A stretch of DNA of 64,000 nucleotides from Cognaticolwellia sediminilitoris (GTDB lineage Bacteria > Pseudomonadota > Gammaproteobacteria > Enterobacterales > Alteromonadaceae), in NCBI GenBank assembly GCA_002104535.1, contig NBOG01000010.1, positions 62,001 through 126,000 on the forward strand. Direction: 5' to 3'. Below are positions 37,903 to 50,050 of this stretch, in pieces (position 1 is the stretch's first letter; each line of letters starts with the position of its first letter). Both the position numbers and the translations under genes were made by a program. The notes beneath the pieces are model-generated. The model did not search any database. It was not told the DNA's origin and was given only the letters and a program-made list of their open reading frames with translations.

Positions 37903-39213
37903 ATGCGTTTTGCAATTAAATTCACCGCAGTTCTAATGCTTTGGCTAGGAGTAGCAATTGTTGCTAGCGCTAGTAATAGCATTGACGGTGTGCGGATTTG
38001 GCCAGCGCCTGAAAATACCCGAATCGTTTTTGATTTAAGCGAAAAACCTGACTTTAAATATTTCTCCCTCAACTCGCCACAACGTTTAGTTATTGACTTT
38101 AAAGACAGTAAAAATAACGCCGCGCTAATGGCGGCAATAAAAAATGATCGTCGTGTCAAAAAAATTCGCACTAGCACTCCAAAACAAAAAGGCAGTACAC
38201 GTTTAGTACTGGAATTAGCCGACGATTATAGGGTTTCAGTCTTTCCGTTAACGCCCGCTGGTCAGTATGGCGATCGATTAGTTATCGACCTTTATGACAA
38301 AGAAAGCCAGCCAGTCGCTACCCATGACAATAGCACCGGAAAACGCGATATCGTTATTGCCATTGTTGCGGGTCACGGTGGCGAGGACCCTGGCTCTATC
38401 GGTGCATCAGGTACCTATGAAAAACGAGTCACCTTGAAGATTTCGCAAAGGCTTGCTGATTTAATTAATAAAAAAGAAGGCTTTAAGGCTGTTATGATCC
38501 GAAGTGGTGATTATTATGTTAATCATAACCGCAAAACAGAATTGGCTCGAAAGTCTAAAGCTGATTTACTTATTTCAATACATGCTGACGCTTTTACTTC
38601 CTCAATACCTAGCGGTGCTTCAGTTTTAGTGCAAGCTACCCGACGTGCTGACTCTGAGTTTACCCGCTGGATAAAAAATAGAGAGAAAAACTCAGAGTTA
38701 CTTGGTGGTGCTGGTGAAACCATCCGAATGACCAAAGATGACAATTTGGCAATTGCTTTAGCCGACATGAAAAAAGAATATACTATGGCTAGTAGCTATG
38801 ACTTTGCTGAGCATGTAGTAAAACAGTTAGGTAAAGTAACAAAGTTGCATAAAAAGAAACCAGAACGTTTAAGTTTAGCGGTATTAAAGTCATCAGATAT
38901 TCCTTCTGTATTAATTGAAACCGGTTTTATCTCTAACCCTCAAGAAGAAAAACGACTAAATAATTCAAGACATCAACAAAAGTTAGCTAAGGCTATATAT
39001 ATTGCCGTAGATGATTATTTTTCTCGTAATCCTCCTGATGGCACCCTCATCGCAGCAACTCGAGTACGGGAGCACAAAGTTAGCCGCGGAGAATCACTTT
39101 CTGTGGTTGCTCAGCGCTATAAAGTGTCTATTAGAGAATTGAAGTCTGCTAATAACCTCAAGTCCAATGTTGTAAAAATTGGCCAAACCTTAAAAATTCC
39201 ACAGGCAGATTAA
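37903..39213 (+). CDS. amiB: N-acetylmuramoyl-L-alanine amidase (AmiB/AmiC type) with AMIN and LysM
   Basis: This 436-residue periplasmic amidase splits septal peptidoglycan. Order: signal peptide (cut near ASA, about 24), AMIN domain (about 27-140), zinc Amidase_3 domain (about 148-375, with [14 protein letters not shown] and IETGFISN) and one LysM (about 388-434). Amidases of this type are switched on by EnvC, whose gene is at 12.8 kb. It lies in the conserved tsaE-amiB-mutL order. AmiB versus AmiC naming is by position. Confidence 0.93.
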   Translation: MRFAIKFTAVLMLWLGVAIVASASNSIDGVRIWPAPENTRIVFDLSEKPDFKYFSLNSPQRLVIDFKDSKNNAALMAAIKNDRRVKKIRTSTPKQKGSTRLVLELADDYRVSVFPLTPAGQYGDRLVIDLYDKESQPVATHDNSTGKRDIVIAIVAGHGGEDPGSIGASGTYEKRVTLKISQRLADLINKKEGFKAVMIRSGDYYVNHNRKTELARKSKADLLISIHADAFTSSIPSGASVLVQATRRADSEFTRWIKNREKNSELLGGAGETIRMTKDDNLAIALADMKKEYTMASSYDFAEHVVKQLGKVTKLHKKKPERLSLAVLKSSDIPSVLIETGFISNPQEEKRLNNSRHQQKLAKAIYIAVDDYFSRNPPDGTLIAATRVREHKVSRGESLSVVAQRYKVSIRELKSANNLKSNVVKIGQTLKIPQAD

Positions 39214-39220
39214 CTTTCGT

Positions 39221-41140
39221 ATGACCATTGCAATATTACCCGCGCGCCTTGCTAACCAAATCGCTGCAGGTGAAGTGGTTGAACGTCCCGCTTCAGTTGT
39301 TAAAGAACTGGTAGAAAACAGTATTGATGCTGGCGCCACCAGTATAAAAATTGATATTGAAAAAGGTGGCGCAAAACGTATTCGTATTATCGACAATGGC
39401 AAAGGTATTGCCAAAGACGAATTAGGCTTAGCGCTAAGTCGCCATGCTACTAGCAAAATTAAAGACTTAGACGATCTTGAGTCAATTTCTAGTATGGGCT
39501 TTCGTGGTGAAGCATTAGCGAGTATCAGTTCTGTTGCGCGTTTAACCTTGACCTCAAAACCTGAGGCGCAAGATTCAGCATGGCAAGCTAATGCTGAAGG
39601 AAGAGATATGGCCGTCGCTATTAAACCTGCGGCGCATCCTGATGGCACCACTATCGATGTTAGCGATTTATTTTTTAATACCCCAGCTCGCCGTAAATTT
39701 TTACGGACAGAAAAAACAGAATTTGCTCATATTGAAGAGGTGATTAAACGTATTGCTTTAGCGCATTTTGATATCACTTTTATTCTTTCTCATAATCATA
39801 AAGTGGTGAAGCAATTTCGCGTAGCAAACTCTGCGGTGCAAAAAAGCAAACGAGTCGCGCAAGTGTGTGGCCAAAAGTTTATTGAAAATGCCTTAGAGGT
39901 TGATTGCCAGCATGAAGGCTTACATTTGTATGGTTGGATTGCACAGCCAAGCTTTTATCGCAATCAAAATGACCTTTCTTATAGTTATGTTAATGAACGG
40001 ATGATGCGTGATAAATTAATTAATCATGCCATTCGTCAAGCCTACGCAGATTTATTACCAAGTGATGGCTACCCTGCATTCGTACTGTTTTTGAAGCTAA
40101 ATTATCGAGATGTTGATGTCAATGTGCATCCAGCTAAGCACGAGGTCCGCTTTCATCAAGGGCGCTATGTACATGACTTTATTTATTCAGTTTGTAATCA
40201 GGCGCTGAGAAATGAACTCGAGTTAGATATCGATAGTTCTACTGGTGAGGTATTAACGACTGAGCCTGTTAATGAAGTGCATGCTGATGTTATTGAACAG
40301 GACTGCAGTTACGTCACCCCTTTACGAACCAGTTTAGATAGACAGGCCCCTGAGCATTTAAATAGAAATTTTACCCAAGAAAAGCACTCGACTAATAACA
40401 GTGTTAATTATGGTGGGAATAGTAGCCAGCATTATTCTGCAAAAATAAATCCTCAGGCGATGAAAGCTTACAGTGATTTAATGACGCCGTTAGCGATTGA
40501 TGAACAGATAAATGAATCCACTATGCTTCCAACAAGTTCGAGCATAGAAACTTCAGTTTTAGATTCTAAGCCACAAGAAGAAATTGGCAATGAAACCAAG
40601 GTGCTTTTTTGGCAAGCGCCGCATTTTTTAGTTTTTCAGCAACAGCAAACCTTACGAATGTTATCAGTTAAAAAAATCGATACTTTACTTAGGCTGCAAA
40701 CCATAAAGCAACGCTGGCACGAAAAGCTTGTCAGTCAGCCACTATTACTGCCAATTAAAATAAAAGTTAGTGAGAAAGTAGCTAATTTTGTGCAAATAAA
40801 TGAAGGCCAATTTCAACATATTGGCATGGAAATACGTCAGTTAAATAGTGCTACTGTACAAATACGACAGTTCCCTGCTTTACTGAGAAATAAAGATGTA
40901 GCGAGTAGTTTTGATAAGTTTATTAAGCAGTTGGGTGTTGAGGAAGGAGAAAGTGTACACGGAGAAATTGACTGGCAAATGGCATTGGCAGCATTAATGG
41001 TAAATGATGAAACAAGCCAAGCATACGCATTACAAGTTTGGCGAAACGCAGAAAGTCATTTTAATTGTCAATTTGACCAACAGTTACGCTTGAATTCTGT
41101 GGTAATTGACCTCACATCTTCTATAAATCAGTTAGATTAA
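39221..41140 (+). CDS. mutL: DNA mismatch repair protein MutL
   Basis: This 639-residue GHKL ATPase couples MutS to downstream repair. The N-terminal motifs are clear ([35 protein letters not shown]); a variable linker spans about 340-450 and the dimerisation domain about 455-635. The endonuclease motif DQHA(x)2E is missing, as in MutH-using gammaproteobacteria. Its ATG is 8 bases after the amidase stop. Confidence 0.97.
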   Translation: MTIAILPARLANQIAAGEVVERPASVVKELVENSIDAGATSIKIDIEKGGAKRIRIIDNGKGIAKDELGLALSRHATSKIKDLDDLESISSMGFRGEALASISSVARLTLTSKPEAQDSAWQANAEGRDMAVAIKPAAHPDGTTIDVSDLFFNTPARRKFLRTEKTEFAHIEEVIKRIALAHFDITFILSHNHKVVKQFRVANSAVQKSKRVAQVCGQKFIENALEVDCQHEGLHLYGWIAQPSFYRNQNDLSYSYVNERMMRDKLINHAIRQAYADLLPSDGYPAFVLFLKLNYRDVDVNVHPAKHEVRFHQGRYVHDFIYSVCNQALRNELELDIDSSTGEVLTTEPVNEVHADVIEQDCSYVTPLRTSLDRQAPEHLNRNFTQEKHSTNNSVNYGGNSSQHYSAKINPQAMKAYSDLMTPLAIDEQINESTMLPTSSSIETSVLDSKPQEEIGNETKVLFWQAPHFLVFQQQQTLRMLSVKKIDTLLRLQTIKQRWHEKLVSQPLLLPIKIKVSEKVANFVQINEGQFQHIGMEIRQLNSATVQIRQFPALLRNKDVASSFDKFIKQLGVEEGESVHGEIDWQMALAALMVNDETSQAYALQVWRNAESHFNCQFDQQLRLNSVVIDLTSSINQLD

Positions 41141-41152
41141 AAAATTAACAAA

Positions 41153-42109
41153 ATGACTAACGTGGTAGACCCCAAAATTTTTGATACAAAACAGCCGCCA
41201 GTTATTTGTTTGATGGGGCCAACGGCATCAGGAAAAACAGCACTAGCAATGGCGTTATATGACACCTTGCCGTGTGACATTATTAGTGTTGATTCAGCGT
41301 TAGTATTTAAAGGTATGGATATTGGCACGGCGAAGCCAACAGCTAAAGAATTAGCGGCTTATCCTCACCAATTGATCGATATTAGAGATCCGAGTGAAAG
41401 TTACTCTGCAGCTGATTTTTGTCAAGATGCATTAAAGGCTATCGCAAAAAGCCGAGAAAAAGGCCGTATTCCAGTTTTGGTTGGCGGTACCATGATGTAT
41501 TTTAAAAGCTTAATTGATGGTATTTCTCCTTTACCAGAAGCGGATCAAAACATCAGGCAAGCTATTGCGAAAGAAGCTGCTGACAAAGGTTGGCATTATA
41601 TGCACGAGCAGTTACAAGGGTTTGACCCTGTATCAGCCGAGCGGATCCACCAAAATGATCCGCAGCGACTTGCACGTGCAATTGAGGTATACCGAAAAAC
41701 TGGAAATACTTTGACACAATTGACCGAAATAAAAGGTGATAAAGTAAGCGGAAATGTTTTACAGTTTGCTTTAGCACCAAAAGAACGTAGTGATTTACAT
41801 GCTCGAATTGAGCTGCGTTTTAATCAAATGATAGAGCAAAACTTTGAAAAAGAGGTTATTGCGTTAAAACAACGGGGAGATTTGCACTTAGATTTACCCT
41901 CGATGCGATGTGTTGGTTATCGACAAATGTGGCAATACTTAGCAGGTGACTATGATCACGCAGAGATGATTTTTAAAGGGGTTTGTGCTACAAGGCAATT
42001 AGCAAAACGACAGTTGACTTGGTTAAGAAGTTGGCAAAATTTACACTGGTTGCCAATGGAAGATAAAAATAATTTGCAAGTTATTCTATCGGCAGTAAGC
42101 AAACTTTAA
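41153..42109 (+). CDS. miaA: tRNA dimethylallyltransferase
   Basis: This 318-residue enzyme adds the isopentenyl group to A37 of tRNAs reading UNN codons. The P-loop GPTASGKT, the [17 protein letters not shown] segment and VGGTMMYFK are typical. It starts 12 bases after mutL and precedes hfq, as in E. coli. Confidence 0.97.
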   Translation: MTNVVDPKIFDTKQPPVICLMGPTASGKTALAMALYDTLPCDIISVDSALVFKGMDIGTAKPTAKELAAYPHQLIDIRDPSESYSAADFCQDALKAIAKSREKGRIPVLVGGTMMYFKSLIDGISPLPEADQNIRQAIAKEAADKGWHYMHEQLQGFDPVSAERIHQNDPQRLARAIEVYRKTGNTLTQLTEIKGDKVSGNVLQFALAPKERSDLHARIELRFNQMIEQNFEKEVIALKQRGDLHLDLPSMRCVGYRQMWQYLAGDYDHAEMIFKGVCATRQLAKRQLTWLRSWQNLHWLPMEDKNNLQVILSAVSKL

Positions 42110-42222
42110 ACATTGATGTATAATTAAATTAGTTCTGCAATAAGCAGCTAGTTTTATTGAATAATTTTAATAAAAATAAACACTTTAATTAACTTACTAA
42201 CAATAACAAAAGGGGCCAACTA

Positions 42223-42486
42223 ATGGCAAAGGGGCAATCTTTACAAGACCCATTTTTGAATGCGTTACGTCGTGATCGTATTCCAGTAGCAATATACTTG
42301 GTTAATGGCATTAAACTACAAGGGCAAGTAGAGTCATTTGATCAATTTGTAATTTTACTTAAAAATACTGTAAGTCAAATGGTATATAAACACGCTATCT
42401 CAACGGTAGTGCCGTCGCGAGCAGTATCTACTATGCCAGCCCCGCAAGCTAACCAACAAGATTATAATCAGGACTCTGAAGATTAA
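42223..42486 (+). CDS. hfq: RNA chaperone Hfq
   Basis: This 87-residue Sm-like hexamer pairs sRNAs with mRNAs. Sm1 ([19 protein letters not shown]) and Sm2 ([12 protein letters not shown]) are intact, with a short acidic, Gln-rich tail. AGGGG lies before the ATG. The 113-base gap after miaA holds a consensus TATAAT at 42119-42124 but no matching -35, so a private promoter is possible and unproven. Confidence 0.98.
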   Translation: MAKGQSLQDPFLNALRRDRIPVAIYLVNGIKLQGQVESFDQFVILLKNTVSQMVYKHAISTVVPSRAVSTMPAPQANQQDYNQDSED

Positions 42487-42519
42487 TGCAAATAGCTAGT
42501 ATTGTATGGAGTCGCTCAT

Positions 42520-43806
42520 TTGTTTGATCGGTATCAAGCAGGTGAGCAGGCGATACTTGTTCATTTAGATTTTCCAGATGATAATACCCGCGAAGATCTA
42601 CAAGAATTTGAAATGCTTGTAGACTCAGCAGGTATCAGTGCGTTAAATACCATTACAGGTAAACGCAATACTCCACATCCTAAATATTTTGTTGGTACCG
42701 GTAAAGCACAAGAAGTTGCTGATGCAGTACGTATGTATGATGCAAATATTGTCTTGTTTAATCATAGTCTTGCACCATCTCAAGAAAAAAATATAGAAGC
42801 GTTATGCGAATGCCGTGTTGTGGATCGTACTACGCTAATTTTAGATATTTTTGCCCAGAGAGCTCGCACTCATGAGGGTAAATTACAAGTTGAATTAGCT
42901 CAGTTACGTCACATAAGTACTCGATTAATCCGTGGTTGGACTCATTTAGAGCGCCAAAAAGGCGGTATCGGTTTACGTGGACCTGGCGAAACGCAGCTTG
43001 AAACAGATCGTCGTTTACTGCGTGAACGTATGGTTAATATTCGTAAACGATTAGCAAAAGTTGAGAAGCAACGCCAACAAGGTCGTCGAGCAAGAAATAG
43101 AGCCGAAATTCCAACCGTATCTTTAGTGGGTTATACCAATGCTGGTAAATCCACACTATTTAATAAAATAACGCAGGCCGATGTTTACGCTGCTGATCAG
43201 TTATTTGCAACGTTAGATCCAACCTTACGTAAAATTGAAGTGGATGAAGTAGGGCGAGTGATCCTTGCCGATACTGTAGGATTTATTCGCCATTTACCTC
43301 ATGATTTAGTCGCAGCATTTAAAGCAACCTTAACCGAAACAAGAGAAGCAGAGTTACTTTTACACGTTATTGATATTTCTGATGAGCGCCGCAGCGAAAA
43401 CATTGAACAAGTGGAAGAAGTATTAAACGAAATTGAAGCGGGCGATGTACCACAATTACTGATCTGTAATAAAATTGACCTACTAGATGATATTGAGCCA
43501 AGAATTGATCGTGACGAACTAGGTTTGCCGATCCGAGTTTGGCTTTCAGCACAAAGAGGCATAGGTATTGAGTTGCTATTCGAAGCGCTTGCCGAACGAT
43601 TAGGTAAGCAAATTGTTAAGCACTTACTTTGTTTACCTCCGAGTGCAGGTAAACTTCGAGGGCAACTTTATCACTTAAATTGTATAACAAACGAACGTTA
43701 TGACGAGCAAGGAAATTGTTTAATGGATATAAAATTACCCATTAGAGAATGGAACAAGCTAATAAAACAAGACGAAACAGAAATAGAGCACTTTATTCGA
43801 ACTTAA
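42520..43806 (+). CDS. hflX: Ribosome-associated GTPase HflX
   Basis: This 428-residue GTPase splits stalled or stressed ribosomes. It has the glycine-rich RGPGETQLETDRR segment and G1 GYTNAGKST, G3 DTVGFI and G4 NKIDLL. The start is TTG 42520: translation then begins FDRYQAGEQ as in E. coli HflX, and GGAG sits eight bases upstream. A TTG six codons earlier has no ribosome site, and ATG 42506 is out of frame. Confidence 0.95.
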   Translation: MFDRYQAGEQAILVHLDFPDDNTREDLQEFEMLVDSAGISALNTITGKRNTPHPKYFVGTGKAQEVADAVRMYDANIVLFNHSLAPSQEKNIEALCECRVVDRTTLILDIFAQRARTHEGKLQVELAQLRHISTRLIRGWTHLERQKGGIGLRGPGETQLETDRRLLRERMVNIRKRLAKVEKQRQQGRRARNRAEIPTVSLVGYTNAGKSTLFNKITQADVYAADQLFATLDPTLRKIEVDEVGRVILADTVGFIRHLPHDLVAAFKATLTETREAELLLHVIDISDERRSENIEQVEEVLNEIEAGDVPQLLICNKIDLLDDIEPRIDRDELGLPIRVWLSAQRGIGIELLFEALAERLGKQIVKHLLCLPPSAGKLRGQLYHLNCITNERYDEQGNCLMDIKLPIREWNKLIKQDETEIEHFIRT

Positions 43807-43870
43807 CAGACTGATATATTAGAGCGTTTATATCAGTATATGCATTCATTTTTTTATAGCGGAGATTACC

Positions 43871-45016
43871 ATGGCTTGGAATGAACCGGGGAATAACGAA
43901 AAAGATCCCTGGAAAAACAAAGGTGGCAAAAATCAAGGACCACCTGACTTAGATGATTTATTAAAAGATATCGGCAATAAATTTGGCGGTATTTTCGGCG
44001 GCAAAAATTCAGGGGGCGGATCTGGAAAAAGTTTTTCTAGTATTGGCATCATGGTTTTGCTTGTTGTAGCTATGTTTGTTTATATATTTGCAGGTTTCTA
44101 TACCATTAAAGAAGCTGAAAAAGGCATCGTTTTACGCTTTGGTCAGTATGCTGGTATGGTTGAACCAGGCTTGAGCTGGAAGTGGACCTTTGTTGACCGC
44201 ATTATTCCGGTTGATATGCAAACCACACGTAATTTACCATCTTCAGGCTTTATGCTAACCAAAGATGAAAACGTTGTTCGTGTTGAAATGCAAATTCAAT
44301 ATCGTGTTGTTGACGCTCGTAACTACATCTTCAGCGTTACAAATGCTGATGAGAGTTTAAGTGAATCACTTGATAGTGCCTTACGTTACGTTATTGGTCA
44401 TTCAAAAATGGATGCTATTTTGACCAGTGGTCGTGAAGAAGTCCGTCAATCTGTGTGGCAAGAACTAGAAAAAATAATCGAACCTTATAATTTAGGTTTA
44501 ATTATTGTTGATGTTAACTTTAAAGATGCGCGACCTCCTGAAGAAGTGAAAGACGCTTTTGATGATGCTATTGCTGCACAAGAAGATGAAGTACGTTTTT
44601 TACGTGAAGCTGAAGCTTATGCCCGCGGTATTGAACCTCGTGCACGTGGTCGAGTTAAACGTTTAGAGCAAGAAGCATTAGCTTACAAAGCACAAATCTT
44701 GCTGGATGCTGAAGGTGATGTAGCTCGATTTAACAAGTTACTACCAGAATATAAAGCTGCGCCTGAAGTGACACGCCAACGTATGTATTTAACAACGATG
44801 GAAAATGTCTACAGCAACACTAGCAAAGTTATGGTTGATGTTGAGGGCGGTAATAATATGATTTATTTACCACTCGATAAAATTATGCAGCAGCAATCAG
44901 GTGGACAACGCGTTATTCAGCATTCAGAGCCGGCCATAAACCAGTCGTCAAATAGTAACAATAGTGCACCTACATTATCTGGTCGTAGTGATCGTTTCAA
45001 TAATGGGAGAGATTAA
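43871..45016 (+). CDS. hflK: FtsH modulator HflK
   Basis: This 381-residue SPFH/Band-7 protein anchors by one helix (about 58-80) after a Gly/Asn-rich cytoplasmic tail (GKNQGPPDLDDLL). With HflC it forms the periplasmic cage around FtsH. ATG 43871 has a GGAGA site. hflC starts three bases after its stop. Confidence 0.96.
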   Translation: MAWNEPGNNEKDPWKNKGGKNQGPPDLDDLLKDIGNKFGGIFGGKNSGGGSGKSFSSIGIMVLLVVAMFVYIFAGFYTIKEAEKGIVLRFGQYAGMVEPGLSWKWTFVDRIIPVDMQTTRNLPSSGFMLTKDENVVRVEMQIQYRVVDARNYIFSVTNADESLSESLDSALRYVIGHSKMDAILTSGREEVRQSVWQELEKIIEPYNLGLIIVDVNFKDARPPEEVKDAFDDAIAAQEDEVRFLREAEAYARGIEPRARGRVKRLEQEALAYKAQILLDAEGDVARFNKLLPEYKAAPEVTRQRMYLTTMENVYSNTSKVMVDVEGGNNMIYLPLDKIMQQQSGGQRVIQHSEPAINQSSNSNNSAPTLSGRSDRFNNGRD

Positions 45017-45019
45017 GCC

Positions 45020-45904
45020 ATGAAGAATTTTTTATTGGCAATCATAGCCTTAATATTTGTACTTACGGTTTCTTCTGTATTTGTTGTTTTTGAAGGCCAA
45101 CGTGGCATTGTGTTTCAATTTTCAAAAATTACTCGTGATGCAACAACCGGGGACATGAAAGTTTATGAACCGGGTTTGCACTTTAAATTCCCATTTATTA
45201 ACACGGTACGTAAAATTGATGCACGTATTCAAACACTAGATGAAGCGCCTGATCGTTTTGTTACCTCTGAAAAGAAAGATTTAATGGTCGACTCATTTGT
45301 TAAATGGCGCATCGTTAATTTTTCTACTTATTACTTACGTACAACGGGTTCAATTGAAAATGCTCGTGCGTTGTTAAAGCAGAAAGTAAACAACGGTCTA
45401 CGTACTGAAATTGGTACGCGTACCATTAAAGAGATTGTTTCGGGTGATCGTGATGACATCATGGCAAAAGCATTAGAAAGTGCTAAAAGTAGCCGTGAAG
45501 ATTTAGGTATTGAAGTTATCGATGTACGTATTAAAGCGATTAACCTTCCACGTGAAGTGAGTAACTCGATTTACGAACGTATGCGTGCTGAACGTACTGC
45601 GGTCGCTAAAGAGCATCGCTCACAAGGTCAAGAGCAATCAGAAATCATTCGTGCAACCATTGACGCAAAAGTAACTGTAATGCTTGCGACAGCGCAGAAG
45701 AATGCACAAGAAATTCGTGGTGAAGGCGATGCCTTGGCAGCGAAAGTCTATGCTGATTCATATAGCCAAGATGCTGAGTTCTATAACTTCTTCAGAAGCT
45801 TAGAAGCTTACGAGAAAAGTTTTAGCTCGAAAAGCGATATCATGGTTGTTAAACCTGACAGCGACTTCTTCAATTACCTAAAAGATGGTAAAAAAGCGAA
45901 GTAA
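45020..45904 (+). CDS. hflC: FtsH modulator HflC
   Basis: This 294-residue SPFH partner of HflK has one N-terminal helix (about 4-25) and the VFEGQRGIVFQFSKI opening typical of HflC. Length matches the family. The GAGA ribosome site lies within the end of hflK. A terminator follows directly. Confidence 0.96.
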   Translation: MKNFLLAIIALIFVLTVSSVFVVFEGQRGIVFQFSKITRDATTGDMKVYEPGLHFKFPFINTVRKIDARIQTLDEAPDRFVTSEKKDLMVDSFVKWRIVNFSTYYLRTTGSIENARALLKQKVNNGLRTEIGTRTIKEIVSGDRDDIMAKALESAKSSREDLGIEVIDVRIKAINLPREVSNSIYERMRAERTAVAKEHRSQGQEQSEIIRATIDAKVTVMLATAQKNAQEIRGEGDALAAKVYADSYSQDAEFYNFFRSLEAYEKSFSSKSDIMVVKPDSDFFNYLKDGKKAK

Positions 45905-45927
45905 GTTTTAAGGTTAACTAGCATTGT

Positions 45928-45960
45928 AAAAGCCATGACCTTGTCATGGCTTTTTGTTTT
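45928..45960 (+). terminator. Terminator after hflC
   Basis: A 12-bp stem (AAAAGCCATGAC at 45928-45939, complement at 45943-45954) with a three-base loop ends in TTTTTGTTTTTT. Confidence 0.9.
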
Positions 45961-45974
45961 TTATAAGGTAAATA

Positions 45975-46160
45975 ATGATGTCAACACTGCTACTTGCTGT
46001 TGCTATAGCATTAATAATTGAAGGCTTAATACCAGCGCTTTTTCCAAATAAATGGCGTGCGTATGTGCTAAAAATCGCCGATGAACCGGTTAATACTATC
46101 CGTCAAATCGGACTCGTTTTAGTGATAATTGGTCTGATCCTATTTTGGGCGGTAAATTAA
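45975..46160 (+). CDS. yjeT: DUF2065 small membrane protein (YjeT-like)
   Basis: This 61-residue protein has two hydrophobic segments (about 3-20 and 43-59) around ALFPNKWRAYV, the DUF2065 pattern. It lies between hflC and purA exactly as yjeT does in E. coli. AAGGT precedes paired ATGs. Function unknown. Confidence 0.88.
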   Translation: MMSTLLLAVAIALIIEGLIPALFPNKWRAYVLKIADEPVNTIRQIGLVLVIIGLILFWAVN

Positions 46161-46265
46161 TTGTCTTGCTAACTCTCGACCAACACAGGATTTTTTTAGA
46201 TTGGGTTAAAAATCAACAATTATTGCTTGGACTCAATATTGATATTTGATAGAATCCCCGCCTAA

Positions 46266-47585
<1,320 letters not shown>

Positions 47586-47611
47586 TTAATTTCTGCTTAT
47601 AAGTACTTAAG

Positions 47612-47637
47612 AAACCACCTACTAGGTGGTTTTTTTA
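47612..47637 (+). terminator. Terminator after purA
   Basis: AAACCACCT and AGGTGGTTT pair across a three-base loop and run into a T-tract. Confidence 0.9.
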
Positions 47638-48141
47638 TGTCTAAAATTGCTTAATTATTCAAATCATATTGTTGCTGTATTGACTGGGCATGCCTTAATT
47701 ATCAAAGTAAAATTTTAGCTTTATTAAGTTGCTGGGTTAAGTGTGTAAGAGAATAACGTCAAAGTATCAGAGGATAACTTCTGTTATCTAACGTGAAATG
47801 ATACAAAAGTTATTACAACTACAGATTAAAGAACACCGTTAAGCTGAAACGTATAATTAATTGGTTTATGTTTTAATAATGTTATGTAGGTTTTATTTAT
47901 CTATGAATGCTTAACGCTTTATGGTGAATATTCAACTAAACTATATGAAATTTGAAATCAGCAAAGCTACATTAATTATAGCTTGTAGCTAATTAATATA
48001 TATAAAATAGCTTGAAATTAACAAGCTCATTGCTTTAACCTGTAAAGTAACAATAATACTTCTTAAGTTCATATGTTGTTGCTTACATTGCAATAGCAAC
48101 ATAATTAACTTACGTAAACGTCTCATACATTAGGAATAAAA
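47638..48141. other. 504-base region without a gene, upstream of the malic enzyme
   Basis: This very AT-rich stretch shows no credible open frame on either strand. ATTAATTA (47971-47978) is inverted at 47990-47997. An AGGAA ribosome site sits before the malic enzyme ATG. The length suggests a long leader or distant promoter for that gene; no named element is recognised. Confidence 0.5.
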
Positions 48142-49383
48142 ATGACTGATTTTCGCCAAAAAGCTCTCGACTATCACGCTTATCCAACACCAGGGAAAAT
48201 TAGTGTTGAATTAACGACTCCAGCTGAAACGAGTTACGATTTATCACTCGCTTATAGTCCTGGTGTTGCAGAGCCAGTCCGTGCTATTGCTGAAAATCCT
48301 GACGATGTTTATAAATATACCGGCAAAGGTAATACGGTTGCCGTTATCACCAATGGTACAGCAATCTTAGGTCTTGGTAATTTAGGCCCAATGGCTTCTA
48401 AACCAGTTATGGAAGGTAAGGCTCTGTTATTCAAACGCTTTGCTGGAATCAACTCATTTGATATTGAAGTTAAGCATAAAACGGTTGAAGACTTTATAAA
48501 TACAGTGGCTAATATCGCAGACAGTTTTGGTGGTATAAATTTAGAAGATATTAAAGCACCTGAATGTTTTGTTATTGAAAAAGCATTAATTGAGCGCTGT
48601 AAAGTGCCAGTATTTCATGACGATCAACATGGTACTGCGATTGTAACAGCTGCAGGTATGATTAATGCCTTAGAAATTCAAGGTAAAGAACTTCGACATG
48701 CCAATATTGTCTGTATGGGGGCAGGTGCAGCAGCGATTGCATGTATGGAGTTGTTGATTAAATGTGGTGCACAACGTGAAAAAATTTACATGTTGGATAC
48801 TAAAGGTGTTATTCACACTCGACGTGATGATCTAAACGAATATAAAAAGCTATTTGCTAATAATACAGATAAACGCACATTAGAAGATGCTATTGATGGT
48901 GCTGACGTTTTTGTAGGTGTTTCGGGGCCGAATGTTCTGTCGGCAGAGCACGTTAAAATGATGGCGGCTAAGCCGGTGATTTTTGCTTGTTCAAACCCAG
49001 ATCCAGAAATAAGACCTGAACTAGCGATGGCCGCTCGTGATGATTTAATTATGGCAACGGGTCGCTCTGACTACCCGAATCAAGTAAATAATGTGCTTTG
49101 CTTTCCGTTTATTTTCCGTGGAGCATTAGATGTGCGCGCTCGCACGATTAATGATGAGATGAAAATTGCAGCTGTACATGCCATACGTACACTAGCTAAA
49201 GAACCCGTACCTGCAGAAGTACTCGCAGCCAGTGGTGACGAAAGTTTAACATTTGGAAAATCTTACATTATTCCTAAACCAATGGATTCACGTTTGCGCT
49301 CAGCGGTTGCTATTGCGGTTGCACAAGCAGCTGTAGATTCAGGTGTTGCTGCGTTAGAAATGCCGGAAAACTATAACGGTTAA
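48142..49383 (+). CDS. Malic enzyme (oxaloacetate-decarboxylating), short form without Pta domain
   Basis: This 413-residue enzyme converts malate to pyruvate and CO2 with NAD(P). It has the AYSPGVAEP opening, the catalytic GINLEDIKAPECF, the VPVFHDDQHGTA metal-binding motif and a nucleotide fold with GAGAAAIA. It resembles the N-terminal half of E. coli MaeB but ends before the phosphotransacetylase-like domain. Coenzyme preference is not certain. It is monocistronic by spacing. Confidence 0.93.
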   Translation: MTDFRQKALDYHAYPTPGKISVELTTPAETSYDLSLAYSPGVAEPVRAIAENPDDVYKYTGKGNTVAVITNGTAILGLGNLGPMASKPVMEGKALLFKRFAGINSFDIEVKHKTVEDFINTVANIADSFGGINLEDIKAPECFVIEKALIERCKVPVFHDDQHGTAIVTAAGMINALEIQGKELRHANIVCMGAGAAAIACMELLIKCGAQREKIYMLDTKGVIHTRRDDLNEYKKLFANNTDKRTLEDAIDGADVFVGVSGPNVLSAEHVKMMAAKPVIFACSNPDPEIRPELAMAARDDLIMATGRSDYPNQVNNVLCFPFIFRGALDVRARTINDEMKIAAVHAIRTLAKEPVPAEVLAASGDESLTFGKSYIIPKPMDSRLRSAVAIAVAQAAVDSGVAALEMPENYNG

Positions 49384-49524
49384 GGTATAAGTTTTTAGCT
49401 TTTAACCGTCAGCTATCAGTAAGGCAGAACATAGACTCCAATTTGATTTTTGTTTTAACTGATAGCTTGGCACTGATAGCTAAGCGCTGATAATTTTTAG
49501 CACTGTCTTGGCTTTGGAGCAGAA
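49384..49524. repeat. Short CTGATAGCT-type repeats between genes
   Basis: The steps GTCAGCTATCAG, CTGATAGCTTGG, CTGATAGCTAAG and GCTGATAAT recur here in both orientations within 141 bases. The 18118-18160 region uses similar steps. They may be a small dispersed repeat family of this genome; the copies are too degenerate for more. Confidence 0.4.
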
Positions 49525-49938
49525 GTGACCTCACCAATTAAACAACGCATTGCCAACATCTCGCTTTTAGTAGAAAGCTACGATGACGCCATTGAATTTT
49601 ACACCAAAAAGCTAAGTTTTGAGTTGCTAGAAGACAGCGATATGGGCGCTGGTAAACGTTGGGTGCTGATTTCACCGCCTAATGCTAACGGTACTAATAT
49701 TTTACTGGCTAAAGCAACTAACGAACAGCAAAGCCAAGCAATTGGCAATCAAGCTGGAGGTCGTGTTTTTTTATTTCTACAAACTAACGACTTTTGGCGC
49801 GACTATCAACAGATGAAAAATCAAGGTGTTGAGTTTTGCGAAGAGCCGCGAGTCGAAGAATATGGCACGGTTGTAGTATTTAAAGATCTATATGGTACTA
49901 AGTGGGATTTACTCGAACTCAAAGACTCTAATTTTTAA
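49525..49938 (+). CDS. VOC (glyoxalase/bleomycin-resistance fold) family protein
   Basis: This 137-residue protein has two beta-alpha-beta-beta-beta modules (about 9-65 and 75-135), with AIEFYTKKLSFELL and a final DLYGTKWDLLEL. Substrate unknown; the fold includes glyoxalases and dioxygenases. The start is GTG 49525 with GGAG at a six-base spacing. Confidence 0.85.
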   Translation: MTSPIKQRIANISLLVESYDDAIEFYTKKLSFELLEDSDMGAGKRWVLISPPNANGTNILLAKATNEQQSQAIGNQAGGRVFLFLQTNDFWRDYQQMKNQGVEFCEEPRVEEYGTVVVFKDLYGTKWDLLELKDSNF

Positions 49939-50003
49939 TTTTTAGTTTTTAGTTAATCTCACCCTAGTTTATGTTGTTCGCTTAAACTTCAATTATAGGC
50001 AAT

Positions 50004-50030
50004 AAAAAAAGGCGCTAATAGCGCCTTTTT
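50004..50030. terminator. Bidirectional terminator between the VOC gene and metJ
   Basis: GGCGCT and AGCGCC pair across a three-base loop, flanked by seven A before and five T after, so it can end transcripts from both sides. Confidence 0.9.
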
Positions 50031-50050
50031 GATATTTTAATTACCTGTAT

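Noticed and set aside
42506-42508. ATG as start of hflX
   Set aside because: It is out of frame with the GTPase; TTG 42520 fits both ribosome site and homologues.
47638-48141. Possible small RNA or gene before the malic enzyme
   Set aside because: No hairpin with T-run, promoter pair or coding pattern is strong enough beyond the purA terminator.
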